Source of the DNA: Pedobacter sp. PACM 27299
GTDB taxonomy: Bacteria; Bacteroidota; Bacteroidia; Sphingobacteriales; Sphingobacteriaceae
Direction: 5' to 3'
Length of the DNA stretch: 64,000 bases
Assembly: GCF_001412655.1 (NCBI RefSeq)
Contig: NZ_CP012996.1
Location: forward strand, 3,720,001 to 3,784,000
Under the pieces are notes generated by a model that had not been told where the DNA came from, did no database searches, and saw only the letters and a list, made by a program, of their open reading frames with translations. Position 1 is the stretch's first letter. Each line of letters starts with the position of its first letter. Positions 8,875-18,009 of this stretch are shown in pieces. A program made the position numbers and the translations under genes.

Positions 8875-10086
8875 TTACCGTTTGGCGACTAAATAGCTTC
8901 CCACCTCTTTGCCGGAATCATCTAACATACTGACCTGAATTTGCTTGTTTGTTGCTTTAATTTTAGTCAAAGTTCTATTGCCGTCTGTCGGACCTCCCCC
9001 AATAATAATCGGATAATTATTCATGCTTTTAGCTGGCGGGTGGATTTTACACCTATGCGTATGACCGCTTAAAACCAGGTCTACTTTTCCTCGGTTCATC
9101 AGGGGTTCAAATAGTTTTGTACAATGAGCAGCGCCATGTTCCTCACCAGAATAACGCGGAGGGATGTGCATCATTACCACACGGAAGGCTGCGTTTTTAA
9201 ACTCCTTGCGGTTAATTTCCTTATCCAGCCATACTGCCTGCTGTTCTCTGTATTGATCGAAATCCACGATCCCGGCGTATACCGGATGTGTATCGTCTTT
9301 GTCTTCACCGGTATCCAGGATCACAAACCGAACTGGTCCTAATGTAAATGCAGTATTCCCAACATGGTCAAAATAGGCTGCAAAATCACGTGCAAACTTA
9401 CCCCTGGTTTCATGATTTCCGCGTACATAGACAAAAGGGGTGTTTTTTGCAAAGTAGTCTACACAAGGCTGCAGCATATTATTTACGATCTGTTTTTCAT
9501 CCGACTGGTAATCGAAAACATCACCGTTGAAGAAGACAAAATCACGCTGATTTCCTTTATCTAGCTCCAAAAGATGGGCGATAGATTTAGGCCGGTCATG
9601 AATGTCATTGATCATCACAAAAGAAACTTCTGCTTTCGCAGGATCAGTATTTAAGACGCTTTCCGTATTGCCGGAAATGGTAGATCCATAGGTTAATTTA
9701 TAAGGTTGAAAATCTTTGATTTCCTTAGAAACCACCTTGTAATGGTAGGTGGTACCAGGTTTCAAATGCTCCAGTTTAACACAGTTTAAGCGACCTGCAG
9801 GTTTAAATCCCATCTCACTTTTGCCATAAGCTTTTTTATCGAGCTGCTCTGGCGATTCTCCGTATTCTACCCAACTGGAACTGTCTTTACTGGTGATCCA
9901 CAAGATGGAGATGCTATTGCCAAAATTAGTCTGCAGATAAGGGCCGGTAATGATTTTAAAATCATCCTCAAGAGGAGTCCGGGGACTTGAAATTGCCTTT
10001 TCTGGTTTCAATAAGGCCAGTCCCCCAAGCACAAGCCCTCCTTTCAGAAAGCTTCTTCTGTTTTCCTTCAATAAATTCTGTTTCAT
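8875..10086 (-). CDS. Tat-exported metallophosphoesterase (purple-acid-phosphatase-like)
   Basis: A 403-residue protein with a twin-arginine signal (NRRSFLKGGLVLGGLALL), so it is exported folded with its metals. Residues about 40-140 resemble the fibronectin-like domain of purple acid phosphatases (GPYLQTNFGNSISILWIT and LKPGTTYHYKV). The calcineurin-like domain carries the metal ligands in order: NDIHD, FNGDVFDY, RGNHETRG, MMHIPP and SGHTHRC. It hydrolyses phosphomonoesters or diesters in the periplasm or on the surface. It stands alone, convergent to the Crp/Fnr gene, with a LacI-like palindrome about 65 bp upstream of its start. Another Tat phosphoesterase of a different subfamily is encoded at 32113-33066. 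Confidence 0.9.
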   Translation of the reverse strand: MKQNLLKENRRSFLKGGLVLGGLALLKPEKAISSPRTPLEDDFKIITGPYLQTNFGNSISILWITSKDSSSWVEYGESPEQLDKKAYGKSEMGFKPAGRLNCVKLEHLKPGTTYHYKVVSKEIKDFQPYKLTYGSTISGNTESVLNTDPAKAEVSFVMINDIHDRPKSIAHLLELDKGNQRDFVFFNGDVFDYQSDEKQIVNNMLQPCVDYFAKNTPFVYVRGNHETRGKFARDFAAYFDHVGNTAFTLGPVRFVILDTGEDKDDTHPVYAGIVDFDQYREQQAVWLDKEINRKEFKNAAFRVVMMHIPPRYSGEEHGAAHCTKLFEPLMNRGKVDLVLSGHTHRCKIHPPAKSMNNYPIIIGGGPTDGNRTLTKIKATNKQIQVSMLDDSGKEVGSYLVAKR

Positions 10087-10149
10087 GCGGTTTTATTTGG
10101 TTCATCGCAATGCTAATTATAAATAACTGTGATTACAAACATTTTGCAA

Positions 10150-10163
10150 CGCAACCGTTTGCG
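10150..10163. promoter_or_regulatory. LacI-family operator-like palindrome upstream of the phosphoesterase
   Basis: CGCAACCGTTTGCG is a palindrome with one mismatched base pair, in the form bound by LacI/GalR regulators. It sits 64 bp upstream of the phosphoesterase start, and it is close to the two palindromes at 28550 and 28718. No LacI-family gene is in the window. Confidence 0.4.
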
Positions 10164-10182
10164 CATATTTATGGAAGATTTG

Positions 10183-10986
10183 CTAAGCTTTGGCGGCTTC
10201 CATTCCTGGCAGCTTAATTCCTGAAGCTTTTAGGTTCTCCAGCAGTTTTTCCTGAAAAATCAGCCTGGCATCATGAAAGCCATGGGAATTTAACCAGGCA
10301 TTGATCAGCACTTTATACCCGCTTTCTTCGAGTGTAGCAATACCTATTCTTTTCTCCGGCGTTTTTAAGATTGATTTAGATTCGGCAATCGTTTCATCGA
10401 CTACCTGCTTCACTTTTTGAAGGTCTACCCCATAATTAAATTTAAGCTCCAGATCTAAGCGCCTGCTGCCTTTCGCACTGATATTGATGATCACCTCATT
10501 GGATAATTTACTATTGGGAATCACCACGGTCCGGTTGTCAAAAGTAGTAACTACGGTAAAGAAGAGCTGGATGGAGGTGACTGTTCCCTCCTGTCCCTGG
10601 GCAATAATATTGTCTGAGACACGAAAAGGTTTCAATAAAAGAATGAGCACACCGCTTGCAAAGTTCTGCATGGTTCCAGAAAGTGCGAGTCCTGCGGCCA
10701 CCCCTACTGCGCCAATTAATGCGGCAAAAATCGTGAGCTGAATGCCTAAAATCTGCATGGTTAAAAAGATCAGCAGGATACGCAGAATTGCGACAGATAC
10801 GCTGAGAAAAAACGGAGACAAGGAGGAGTTGACTTTCTTTTTCTGCAAACGGCTTTGCATCCATCTGGAAAAGACCCTGATCAACCAAAATCCGATGGCG
10901 ATGACTGCAATGGCGAGTAAAATATTGGGTCCTTTTAGTATGACCCAGTCGTAGAATTTGTCGTAAAAATTAGCGGTTTGATTCAT
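10183..10986 (-). CDS. Small-conductance mechanosensitive channel (MscS family)
   Basis: A 267-residue inner-membrane protein. Three hydrophobic segments lie in residues about 18-115. The third contains the pore helix pattern rich in Gly and Ala (GAVGVAAGLALSGTMQNFASG), followed by the MscS beta-domain (FRVSDNIIAQGQEGTVTSIQLFFTVV and TVVIPNSKLSNEVIINIS) and the alpha/beta cytoplasmic cage. Its length matches E. coli MscS. It releases solutes on hypo-osmotic shock. It is a single gene; a much larger family member is encoded at 39168-41528. Confidence 0.92.
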   Translation of the reverse strand: MNQTANFYDKFYDWVILKGPNILLAIAVIAIGFWLIRVFSRWMQSRLQKKKVNSSLSPFFLSVSVAILRILLIFLTMQILGIQLTIFAALIGAVGVAAGLALSGTMQNFASGVLILLLKPFRVSDNIIAQGQEGTVTSIQLFFTVVTTFDNRTVVIPNSKLSNEVIINISAKGSRRLDLELKFNYGVDLQKVKQVVDETIAESKSILKTPEKRIGIATLEESGYKVLINAWLNSHGFHDARLIFQEKLLENLKASGIKLPGMEAAKA

Positions 10987-11157
10987 CTGATTGTGCTTTT
11001 AAATGGATATATGCTTCGTATTCTTTACAAAATAACCAATCAGGCAAAAAATTGTTTCTTGCAGTCGGCGGGAGCCCCTGCGAAAAGCGGAATGAAAACA
11101 TATACCAGATTGGCTTGTTTTAGTTAGCATAGATTCTCAATACAAAAAAGCAATACT

Positions 11158-11706
11158 ATGGGACAGTTAAATAATAGAAAGATTGCCGTTTTATCGGAGA
11201 GCGGTTTTGAAGAAACAGAATTGACCAGCCCGGTTCAAAGGTTAAAAGAGGAAGGTGCCACCGTTCATATCATCTCTTCCAAACCGGGCAAAATAAGAGC
11301 GATGAAGGGCGATCAGGAATGGACGATTGAGGTGGATGTTGATCAAATAATTACCGAAGCCAATTCAGAAGATTATGATGGGCTGCTCATTCCTGGCGGG
11401 GTACTAAATCCTGATTCTTTAAGGAAGAATGATGATGCTGTTGCATTTGTAAAAGAATTTTTTAGTGCTGGAAAACCGGTGGCGGCGATTTGTCATGGCC
11501 CGCAGGTATTGATCACTGCCGCGGTGGTGGAAGGCAGAAAGTTAACTTCCACCAAAACGATTAAGGTTGACCTGCTGAATGCAGGTGCGGACTGGTATGA
11601 CGAGGAGGTCATTGTTGACCGTGGACTGGTGACTAGTCGCAGTCCGGCCGATCTTCCTGCTTTTAACAACAAGATTGTAGCAGAGTTTGCCGGTCATGCT
11701 AAATAG
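11158..11706 (+). CDS. PfpI/DJ-1-family protein (class I glutamine amidotransferase-like)
   Basis: A 182-residue cytoplasmic protein with the DJ-1/PfpI fold: a first strand (KIAVLSESGFEETEL), the oxyanion-loop region (DGLLIPGGVLNPD), and the nucleophile elbow AAICHGPQVL with C112 and H113. The length and motifs fit the YhbO/PfpI subgroup, reported as chaperone, deglycase or glyoxalase-III-like stress proteins. Which activity it has cannot be decided from sequence. The next gene starts within its last codons. Confidence 0.88.
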   Translation: MGQLNNRKIAVLSESGFEETELTSPVQRLKEEGATVHIISSKPGKIRAMKGDQEWTIEVDVDQIITEANSEDYDGLLIPGGVLNPDSLRKNDDAVAFVKEFFSAGKPVAAICHGPQVLITAAVVEGRKLTSTKTIKVDLLNAGADWYDEEVIVDRGLVTSRSPADLPAFNNKIVAEFAGHAK

Positions 11707-12085
11707 CACGTATTGGTTCCCGATCCTCGCATTAGTGGTGGCTTGTATCAGCTGGACCGTTACTAAAGAAGAGGTGTTTCGGGAACCCCGTGACTGGTGC
11801 GTCGCAAAATCGAAATCATGCGGAAGCATTTGGAAAAGAAAGTTCTTTTACCTGTTTACTTGCGAATATTGTTTCAGTCATTATGTAACGCTGCTGCTCT
11901 TATTCATTACCCAATACAAATTACTTTATCCCAACTGGGTTGGCTATTTAATCGGAGGATTTTCTATCGTTTGGATTGCCAATGTATACATGAGTCTTTA
12001 TAGCCTATTGCGTGCTAAACTGAAGCATCAGCAATTGCTGAAAAAGAAGTTAAAAAGCGGAACTCAGGATGATAAACCCTTATAA
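11696..12085 (+). CDS. Small membrane protein of unknown function with clustered cysteines
   Basis: A 129-residue protein from the ATG at 11696, overlapping the preceding stop by 11 bp; a TTG at 11687 is an alternative start. It has a hydrophobic N-terminal segment (FPILALVVACISW), then a hydrophilic stretch with a CxxC-like pair (SCGSIW, then FTCEYCFSHY), then two hydrophobic helices and a Lys-rich tail. The Cys-x-x-Cys followed by His suggests metal or redox binding at the membrane surface, as in some DUF1360-like proteins, but I do not recognise the family with confidence. The overlap with the PfpI gene implies co-expression. Confidence 0.7.
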   Translation: MLNSTYWFPILALVVACISWTVTKEEVFREPRDWCVAKSKSCGSIWKRKFFYLFTCEYCFSHYVTLLLLFITQYKLLYPNWVGYLIGGFSIVWIANVYMSLYSLLRAKLKHQQLLKKKLKSGTQDDKPL

Positions 12086-12251
12086 GGGCTTGAGTATTGG
12101 TCGTAAATCCCCCTTTAAATTGTCTGAATTGGACCGTATGAAAGTCGAATTTTCCTAGCAAATTACAATGCTGATTAGCTCGTTAAAAAACAGCGTAAAT
12201 TGGCTTGGAGCAGCGACCAATAAAAACGGGCGACCCCGAAAAGCCAGATGA
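12069..12251 (+). pseudogene. Candidate 60-codon AT-hook-like mini-protein interrupted by an amber codon
   Basis: From the ATG at 12069, inside the tail of the preceding gene, one frame runs to TGA at 12249-12251, interrupted only by TAG at 12156-12158 (codon 30). The first half reads as a basic, protein-like peptide (KSPFKLSELDRMKVEF). After the amber codon the same frame continues and ends NKNGRPRKAR, whose GRPRK core is an AT-hook. A new ATG follows the TAG at 12168. It may be a nonsense-mutated small DNA-binding protein, or two separate tiny frames, or chance. There is no clear ribosome-binding site. Confidence 0.3.
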
Positions 12252-12265
12252 GTAGGAAATAAAAA

Positions 12266-12724
12266 ATGATGGTTATGTCAAACAATAGCGTTTCGTTACA
12301 CAGGGTACTCAAATCAACTCCGGAAAAAGTTTATCGTGCATTCACAGAACCCTTAGCCATTGCATCATGGCTGCCTCCCTATGGTTTTCTTTGTACAGTT
12401 CATGAAATGAACGTTGAAATTGGTGGTACTTTTCAAATGTCTTTCCAAAATTTTTCTACAGGGAATGGTCATTCTTTTGGCGGGGAATATATAGAACTCA
12501 AACCCAATGAGTTCTTAAAATACAGCGATAAATTTGATGATCCTAATTTACCTGGTGAAATGATTACTACTGTATCGCTTCGAAAAACATTAGTGGGCAC
12601 AGAGATTAAAGTGACACAGGAAGGAATTCCAGCCATGATTCCGGTGGAGATGTGTTATCTGGGCTGGCAGGAGTCATTGGAAAAACTGGCGAAGCTGGTA
12701 GAACCAGAGATTCCTGATGCCTAG
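12266..12724 (+). CDS. SRPBCC (AHSA1-like) domain protein
   Basis: A 152-residue cytoplasmic protein with the helix-grip START/Bet-v1-like fold. The N-terminal strand-helix VLKSTPEKVYRAFTEP is the family signature, the conserved SWLPP follows, and the C-terminal long helix is CYLGWQESLEKLAKLV. These proteins bind hydrophobic ligands or act as Hsp90-activator-like domains; no specific role can be assigned. Start codons at 12266, 12269 and 12275 are possible, and the last (MSNNSVS) gives the most typical N-terminus. It ends before a bidirectional terminator and appears to be transcribed alone. Confidence 0.85.
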   Translation: MMVMSNNSVSLHRVLKSTPEKVYRAFTEPLAIASWLPPYGFLCTVHEMNVEIGGTFQMSFQNFSTGNGHSFGGEYIELKPNEFLKYSDKFDDPNLPGEMITTVSLRKTLVGTEIKVTQEGIPAMIPVEMCYLGWQESLEKLAKLVEPEIPDA

Positions 12725-12821
12725 ATCAGCAGCAAACTGCTGCCTTACAAAACAAGCCATACCCCAAATAAATTATTTGGATTCTAAGGCGATTTGGAAT
12801 AAAATATCCTTCATTTGTCAG

Positions 12822-12853
12822 AAAAGAATCCGGCAGCACTGCCGGATTCTTTT
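12822..12853. terminator. Bidirectional Rho-independent terminator
   Basis: AAAAGAATCCGGCAG (12822-12836) pairs with CTGCCGGATTCTTTT (12839-12853). It has A and T tracts on both sides and serves the SRPBCC gene and the convergent glycosidase operon. Confidence 0.9.
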
Positions 12854-12863
12854 GTTCGTGTAC

Positions 12864-14243
12864 TTAAATAACGTTGATCTCTTTGGAAGTTTTAGGTTGT
12901 ACCCAAACTCCTTTTTTAATAATTAATTTCCCCTGATCATTGATAAACTGAGGCTGCCAGAGAATTTTCTTTGCCCCATTATTGGTTAGTCTTGATTTTT
13001 TATTGCCATCATGCTGAATGCTGATGAAGGTATTCAGTACAGGAACATCTTTTAACTCCGAGCTGCTGCCGCTTTTACCGCGATACAGGGTACTCAATTG
13101 ATCTTTCCTGGCATCGGCCGCTAAACCCATCAAACCTTCTGTAAAACCCTTAATTACACCAAAAGAAACTTCCGGGTATTCTCTTCTTTTCGTCGCAGGG
13201 TCTGTGAGATGCAGCATATAATCATAGGCTTTCTCTGCTTGTCCATTTTGATACATGATCAATGGAAAGTACGAGAGGTTTTCTACATTCCATTTGTTGG
13301 CCAGCAAATGCTGTATTGTTTTCTCTTTTCTTTCTCCTGCTTTTAAAGCATCAAACCAGAGTAAGAAAGTTTCTCCTTCATCATGACCAAATTTATGGTT
13401 ATCTGAATAGAAAGTATGGTAACGTGAATTGGCATCATTCCACCAATAAGTATCAATATTTTTCTGGTAAGCTGCTGCTTTTTGACGGTAAATTCCAGCT
13501 TGCTGAGTATGTCCTTTCAGTTCTAATATATTCGCGTAAGAATTTAATCCGCTGTACAGCGCTGCCACTAAATCCACGCCCATTTTAATATTAGGAACCC
13601 CTTCTGAGTAAGAAGGTAAACCACGACACCTATGGAAAGCATCTTTCTCATTGAAAGGTATTGGTGCATTTGGATGAGTAGGTCTGCTGAGCAGGGAATC
13701 TGCCTGTAATACCCAGCGCTCAATATAATCCTTGACAGACTTCTCTTGAAAATTCACAAAATCAGCCCCTTTAATGTACTCCTCATCACCCGTCCAAAGA
13801 TACAATTTCCAGCTGGCTGTGATGACATCAAAATTAGCGTTCAGGTTATACCAAAATGCTTGATCATCTCTGTAATCTTCTACAGCAGATTTCCCTAAAT
13901 GATTGATTTCCCAAAAAGAACACCAGTCTTTTGAGGCAGAAATGCCTTTCACAAAATGTCTCAGCATATTCTTGTTCTCTTTATGGAGTCCTAAAACCTC
14001 GCCACCTAAAGTCTGGTGTGCCACATCCCGCATACAAAATGCAGACCGTGGCGGCAATGCCGATTCATACCAGGGGCCTACCGGATCACCGATTTTCCCT
14101 TTGTAGCTCAAGGCCATATCTTTTGCCCTGACAAATGCGGTTTCTAGTGCGGGGTCGCTTGACTTAAAAGTCAGCCCGCTCTTCTGGGCATAAACACTGC
14201 CACAGAGCGCAATCAGTAGGTATAGAAAAAATGTTCTTTTCAT
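12864..14243 (-). CDS. Exported six-hairpin glycosidase-like enzyme
   Basis: A 459-residue protein with a signal peptide (residues 1-19, ending VYAQ). The sequence has the repeating helix-hairpin pattern of (alpha/alpha)6 barrels. The stretch ALPPRSAFCMRDVAHQ carries an RDxxHQ motif that in several (alpha/alpha)6 glycosidases includes a catalytic acid. Further conserved-looking acidic clusters are DYRDDQAFWYN and GHDEGETFLLW. I cannot place it in a numbered GH family. It is the last gene of the leftward SusC-SusD operon, starting 4 bp after the related enzyme upstream, so both probably act in the periplasm on oligosaccharides imported by that SusC/SusD pair. Confidence 0.75.
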   Translation of the reverse strand: MKRTFFLYLLIALCGSVYAQKSGLTFKSSDPALETAFVRAKDMALSYKGKIGDPVGPWYESALPPRSAFCMRDVAHQTLGGEVLGLHKENKNMLRHFVKGISASKDWCSFWEINHLGKSAVEDYRDDQAFWYNLNANFDVITASWKLYLWTGDEEYIKGADFVNFQEKSVKDYIERWVLQADSLLSRPTHPNAPIPFNEKDAFHRCRGLPSYSEGVPNIKMGVDLVAALYSGLNSYANILELKGHTQQAGIYRQKAAAYQKNIDTYWWNDANSRYHTFYSDNHKFGHDEGETFLLWFDALKAGERKEKTIQHLLANKWNVENLSYFPLIMYQNGQAEKAYDYMLHLTDPATKRREYPEVSFGVIKGFTEGLMGLAADARKDQLSTLYRGKSGSSSELKDVPVLNTFISIQHDGNKKSRLTNNGAKKILWQPQFINDQGKLIIKKGVWVQPKTSKEINVI

Positions 14244-14247
14244 GTGT

Positions 14248-16239
14248 TTAATTTAAGGTTATTTCTATTGCCTTGCGGCCATTCCAATTAATTTCTTGTT
14301 TTTCACCATTGGCTTGCGTGATGATAATTTGTAATTGTTTAGTGCCGGTTCTGCGTACCATAATGTCAAAATCCTGGTTAAAAGCACCAATATGCTCCAG
14401 AGACATTTCCTTCCAGTGTGCGGGAAGATTTGGCTGTAACAAAAAGGAGTTAAAACGTTTAGGCTGTATGCCAAACAAACCTTCTGTAATCGCTCTGCAA
14501 TACAAACCACTTTCCGCAGACAAATGACGCTGATCACCCTCTGGCCAGGCTTCTACCGCATAAGGGACATGCTCACCAAGCAAGCGTTTATCGGTATAAT
14601 ATTTCAGGTATTTCAATGTGGTATCGGTAATTCCTGCATTAAATAATCCACGGACAGCATATAAAAGCGAGCGGTCCCAAAACACTTTTGAGCCTGATTC
14701 GCTGAGCATTCCATCTTTGGTCCAGAGCTTGCTGGACAGCAGTGCTTTTGCCGTTTCGTCTTTTCTGTCATAAATCCCCATCACCAATGGCATTCCAATC
14801 CAGGACCTCAATTTATCATTGCCTTCATAGTAACGATAAGTGTCATAGCCCTGCACCTTAGCGCCAAAATACTTTTCAATAGCTAACCTCAATTCCGCTG
14901 CTTCTGCAGCCAGTTTTTCTGCAGTCTTTTTATCGCCCAAAGCGGCGGCAAGATCTGAAGAACTGACCAGCGCACCGTAAGCCAGGGTATTGGTGGATAG
15001 GTTTATTTTTCCTGCGGGAAACCTGCCTTCCAATTCGTCTGAATCTGAGGCTATCACACCATCCTTACTTTTCTTTCTTCTTGAAAATTCCAGGCACCAT
15101 TCAATTAATGGCCATAATTTCCGGGCTTCCACTGTATCCCCATAAGCCAATGCAAACCTGGAGGCACCATAGGCAATCATGGCCATATCACCACGGTCGC
15201 CGGCCCCGTTCCACATCCCCTCACCTTCTGCGATGATCGAGCTTGGGATAGGTTTATAGTCCTTATTCATATATTTGGCAAACATCCGGAAGCTGTTGAT
15301 CGCACTTTGATTTCCTTCGACATTGCCTAGAAAAGGAAATAGCGGATTCATATATTCTGCCTGATCATTGGCCCAGATTCCGGCATAATAAGCGCCTCCC
15401 CCCGGACTGTGCAACAATCCTCCTTTCGTATCAAAAATACTTTCTGAGGCCCTGATCTTTGCAAAAGAGAACATCTGATTCAGGGTATCATCAGGAGTCT
15501 TTAATACCAGTTTTTTAGTAATGTCATTGATGAGTTTTCTACGCTGAATGGCTTCATAGGCGGAAGAAAATTCATAAGGCTGATCTGCGGCTTTTCTTGC
15601 CGTGTAAACTATCGAGTATACCAGTGTTTCTCCTGGTTTTAAGCTAAACTTTCCTGCGCCATATACCTTTGTATTTAACACATAAACACCGTACACTCCT
15701 TTACTTTGTTCGGTACTATCGGTGTGTTCATATTCAGGGATAACAATATCTACGGTCTTTAAGGCCTTATTCTTAAAAGTCCCCTGTTCAATGAATGCGG
15801 GCTTATTTACCGCAGGAAATAGCTCACGAAGGATACTCAATCCTGCTTTATCAGACTTCACTTTAATCGTACCATTGAATGCAAAAACTGCTGGCTGCTC
15901 ATTTAAAACTTTTCCATTAATGGAAATCTCCGGAATTGGCTGATCAAAATCTCTGATCAGGCTGGCCCGCGTATCATTTGGGATGGTTCTCAGCATGGGA
16001 AAAACCAATTTCCTTTTTAAGATCAAACTCCCCATCTCATTTACCCCATAAGTAAGAATTGCGGAGATCTGTTTTCCGCTCATTTCGATCTGATCGGTAT
16101 GTGGAGTTCCTTTTTTTACGACCCATTCTATGCCTCCGCTTTTCACTAAATTCCAGCGTAAATTCTGGGCATGAACATCAATAAAACTATACAGTAGGGG
16201 CAGCAAAAACAACAGGCGTTTAATCGAGGGAAATTTCAT
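14248..16239 (-). CDS. Exported six-hairpin glycosidase-like enzyme (large)
   Basis: The reading frame could start at 16320, but the ATG at 16239 gives a clean signal peptide (LLFLLPLLYSFIDVHAQ), so a 663-residue precursor is preferred. An N-terminal beta-rich domain (residues about 25-250) is followed by an (alpha/alpha)6 barrel with AGIWANDQAEYMNP, AGDRGDMAMIAYG and EAWPEGDQRHLSAESGLY. This layout is typical of GH78-, GH95- and GH116-like enzymes, with acidic residues in the WANDQAE and EAWPEGD segments as catalytic candidates. The GH family is not resolved. It lies between SusD and the smaller six-hairpin protein; the encoded enzymes likely act in series on one glycan. Confidence 0.78.
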   Translation of the reverse strand: MKFPSIKRLLFLLPLLYSFIDVHAQNLRWNLVKSGGIEWVVKKGTPHTDQIEMSGKQISAILTYGVNEMGSLILKRKLVFPMLRTIPNDTRASLIRDFDQPIPEISINGKVLNEQPAVFAFNGTIKVKSDKAGLSILRELFPAVNKPAFIEQGTFKNKALKTVDIVIPEYEHTDSTEQSKGVYGVYVLNTKVYGAGKFSLKPGETLVYSIVYTARKAADQPYEFSSAYEAIQRRKLINDITKKLVLKTPDDTLNQMFSFAKIRASESIFDTKGGLLHSPGGGAYYAGIWANDQAEYMNPLFPFLGNVEGNQSAINSFRMFAKYMNKDYKPIPSSIIAEGEGMWNGAGDRGDMAMIAYGASRFALAYGDTVEARKLWPLIEWCLEFSRRKKSKDGVIASDSDELEGRFPAGKINLSTNTLAYGALVSSSDLAAALGDKKTAEKLAAEAAELRLAIEKYFGAKVQGYDTYRYYEGNDKLRSWIGMPLVMGIYDRKDETAKALLSSKLWTKDGMLSESGSKVFWDRSLLYAVRGLFNAGITDTTLKYLKYYTDKRLLGEHVPYAVEAWPEGDQRHLSAESGLYCRAITEGLFGIQPKRFNSFLLQPNLPAHWKEMSLEHIGAFNQDFDIMVRRTGTKQLQIIITQANGEKQEINWNGRKAIEITLN

Positions 16240-16332
16240 AACAATTTGAGATAAAAGGGAATAATTAATAAAGGATAACATCAGGTTTCGCTCGCTGCCC
16301 TGAAGGACAGCGAACGGCACCTGGTATTGGAT

Positions 16333-17991
16333 TTAATTGTAATTCGGATTTTGGATCAGGGCAGGATTTTTTTGTATTTCTGTCCTTGGAATTGGATAAT
16401 AATAGAATGAAGGCACCCAGGTACGCTCCTGAACCGTCATCAGGTCGTAGGTAAAGGTACCGTTAGGCTGTTTTTTAATGATGACACCTTTTGCATCTTC
16501 AGAACCAATTTCGGCAATGCCCCATCTTCTGATGTCAAAAAAACGGTGACCTTCAAAGCAAAGTTCAATTCTGCGCTCATGTCTGATTTTTTCCATGAGT
16601 GCTGCGCCTGTTGCATTGACAGGAGCCATACCTGCTTTTTCTGTTCTGATTTTATTCAGGTAGGTTAATGCTTCCGGATCTTCATTCAATGCTGCGCAGG
16701 CTTCTGCGTAGTTCAGGTAAATTTCCGACAAGCGGAATACCGCCCATTGTGTGGCATCATAGTCCTGAATATTCCAATCGTGTGCTTCGTTCACCATTTT
16801 CCTCACACAATAACGTGTTTTTGAGGCGTTCCATGGGGACAGCGGACTTTGCGGAGAATCATCTCCTCCTTCGTAAAAGGCAGTCAACCGGTTCTTAAAC
16901 TGCTGGTTATTGGCCAATACGGATGCATAAAATCTAGGCTCCCTGTTCAAATATGGATCTTTTGCCTGATCAGGATTGCTCCAGCTAAATTTGCTGCCAT
17001 CAGCCATCTCAAAATCATCCACCATCTGCTGCACTACATTGTACGCGCTATAGCCATTATAGCCATTCGGACTTAAATCGCGGCTCACCGTATTGTACCG
17101 GTCCGCCTGTACTAAACCACTATAGACTCTTGAAAAAATCATTTCAGAATTAAAGAAATCGAGGAAGGTTTTATTGTAAGTTCCATTTCCGGCATTCCCA
17201 TACAAAGCATAATTAGCTCCGGTAAAATCAATCAGTGCTTTTGCGGCCAGCTTCGCTTCTTCCCATAACTTCCTGTCGTTGGTTTTATTAAAATAAGGAC
17301 TTGCGGCATACAGCAACAACCTTGATTTCAAGGCCATTGCAGCACCAATTGTAGCTCTTCCTTTATCTGCATTATTGCTATACACTGCGGGCAGTAATTT
17401 GATGGCTTCTGCAATATCCGCCAGTATAAAAGCTTCTGTCTCTATCCAGCTGGCTCTTTTCTCAGCAAACGTTCTGTCGTTCACATCGTAAACCTTTGTA
17501 ATCAATGGTACACCGCCAAATCTTTTCAGCAGTTCGAAATAAGCCATGGCCCTTAAAAAGTAGACCTCCCCTTTCATCGTCCCTACTACTTTATCTGCGC
17601 CGGTGATGTTGTCAATTTTGCTAAAGAAAATATTGGTATAACGGATGGCGGTATACATTTTATTCCAATGGTTTAAAGAGCCCGAAATCTGGTTATCAGG
17701 GGTTGCTTCTCCACGAACATATATATCTTCATTTTTCCAGTTAAAGTTTCCATAGAGTTCATCGGTTTGCGCAGCCCAGCCAAAACCAGCATCCGGATAA
17801 GCGAGAACGGCTTGATCGTAAATACTATTTACAAAAACCTGGGCCAGTTTCGGGTCCGACCATACATCTTTTTCTGCGTAAGCGTTTAGCGGCTGCAGGT
17901 CCAATGCCTTTTTACAGCCTCCAAATAGCAATGCTGTACAAAGGAGCAAAGCGGTGCCATTTATTCTTAATTTATATAGGTTCAATTTCAT
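16333..17991 (-). CDS. RagB/SusD-family outer-membrane lipoprotein
   Basis: A 552-residue protein with a lipoprotein signal (LLFGGCKK, acylated Cys near residue 26). The N-terminal SusD domain shows GEVYFLRAMAYFELLKRFGGVPLI, the most diagnostic stretch of the family. The C-terminal domain has YLNYAEACAALNEDPEALTYLNKIR and RHERRIELCFEGHRFFDIRRWG, both strongly conserved in RagB/SusD. It begins 18 bp after the SusC stop. It captures a glycan on the cell surface for the paired SusC. The neighbouring alpha-galactosidase suggests galactosylated oligosaccharides, by inference. Confidence 0.95.
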   Translation of the reverse strand: MKLNLYKLRINGTALLLCTALLFGGCKKALDLQPLNAYAEKDVWSDPKLAQVFVNSIYDQAVLAYPDAGFGWAAQTDELYGNFNWKNEDIYVRGEATPDNQISGSLNHWNKMYTAIRYTNIFFSKIDNITGADKVVGTMKGEVYFLRAMAYFELLKRFGGVPLITKVYDVNDRTFAEKRASWIETEAFILADIAEAIKLLPAVYSNNADKGRATIGAAMALKSRLLLYAASPYFNKTNDRKLWEEAKLAAKALIDFTGANYALYGNAGNGTYNKTFLDFFNSEMIFSRVYSGLVQADRYNTVSRDLSPNGYNGYSAYNVVQQMVDDFEMADGSKFSWSNPDQAKDPYLNREPRFYASVLANNQQFKNRLTAFYEGGDDSPQSPLSPWNASKTRYCVRKMVNEAHDWNIQDYDATQWAVFRLSEIYLNYAEACAALNEDPEALTYLNKIRTEKAGMAPVNATGAALMEKIRHERRIELCFEGHRFFDIRRWGIAEIGSEDAKGVIIKKQPNGTFTYDLMTVQERTWVPSFYYYPIPRTEIQKNPALIQNPNYN

Positions 17992-18009
17992 GATATGCTT
18001 TGATAAGGA

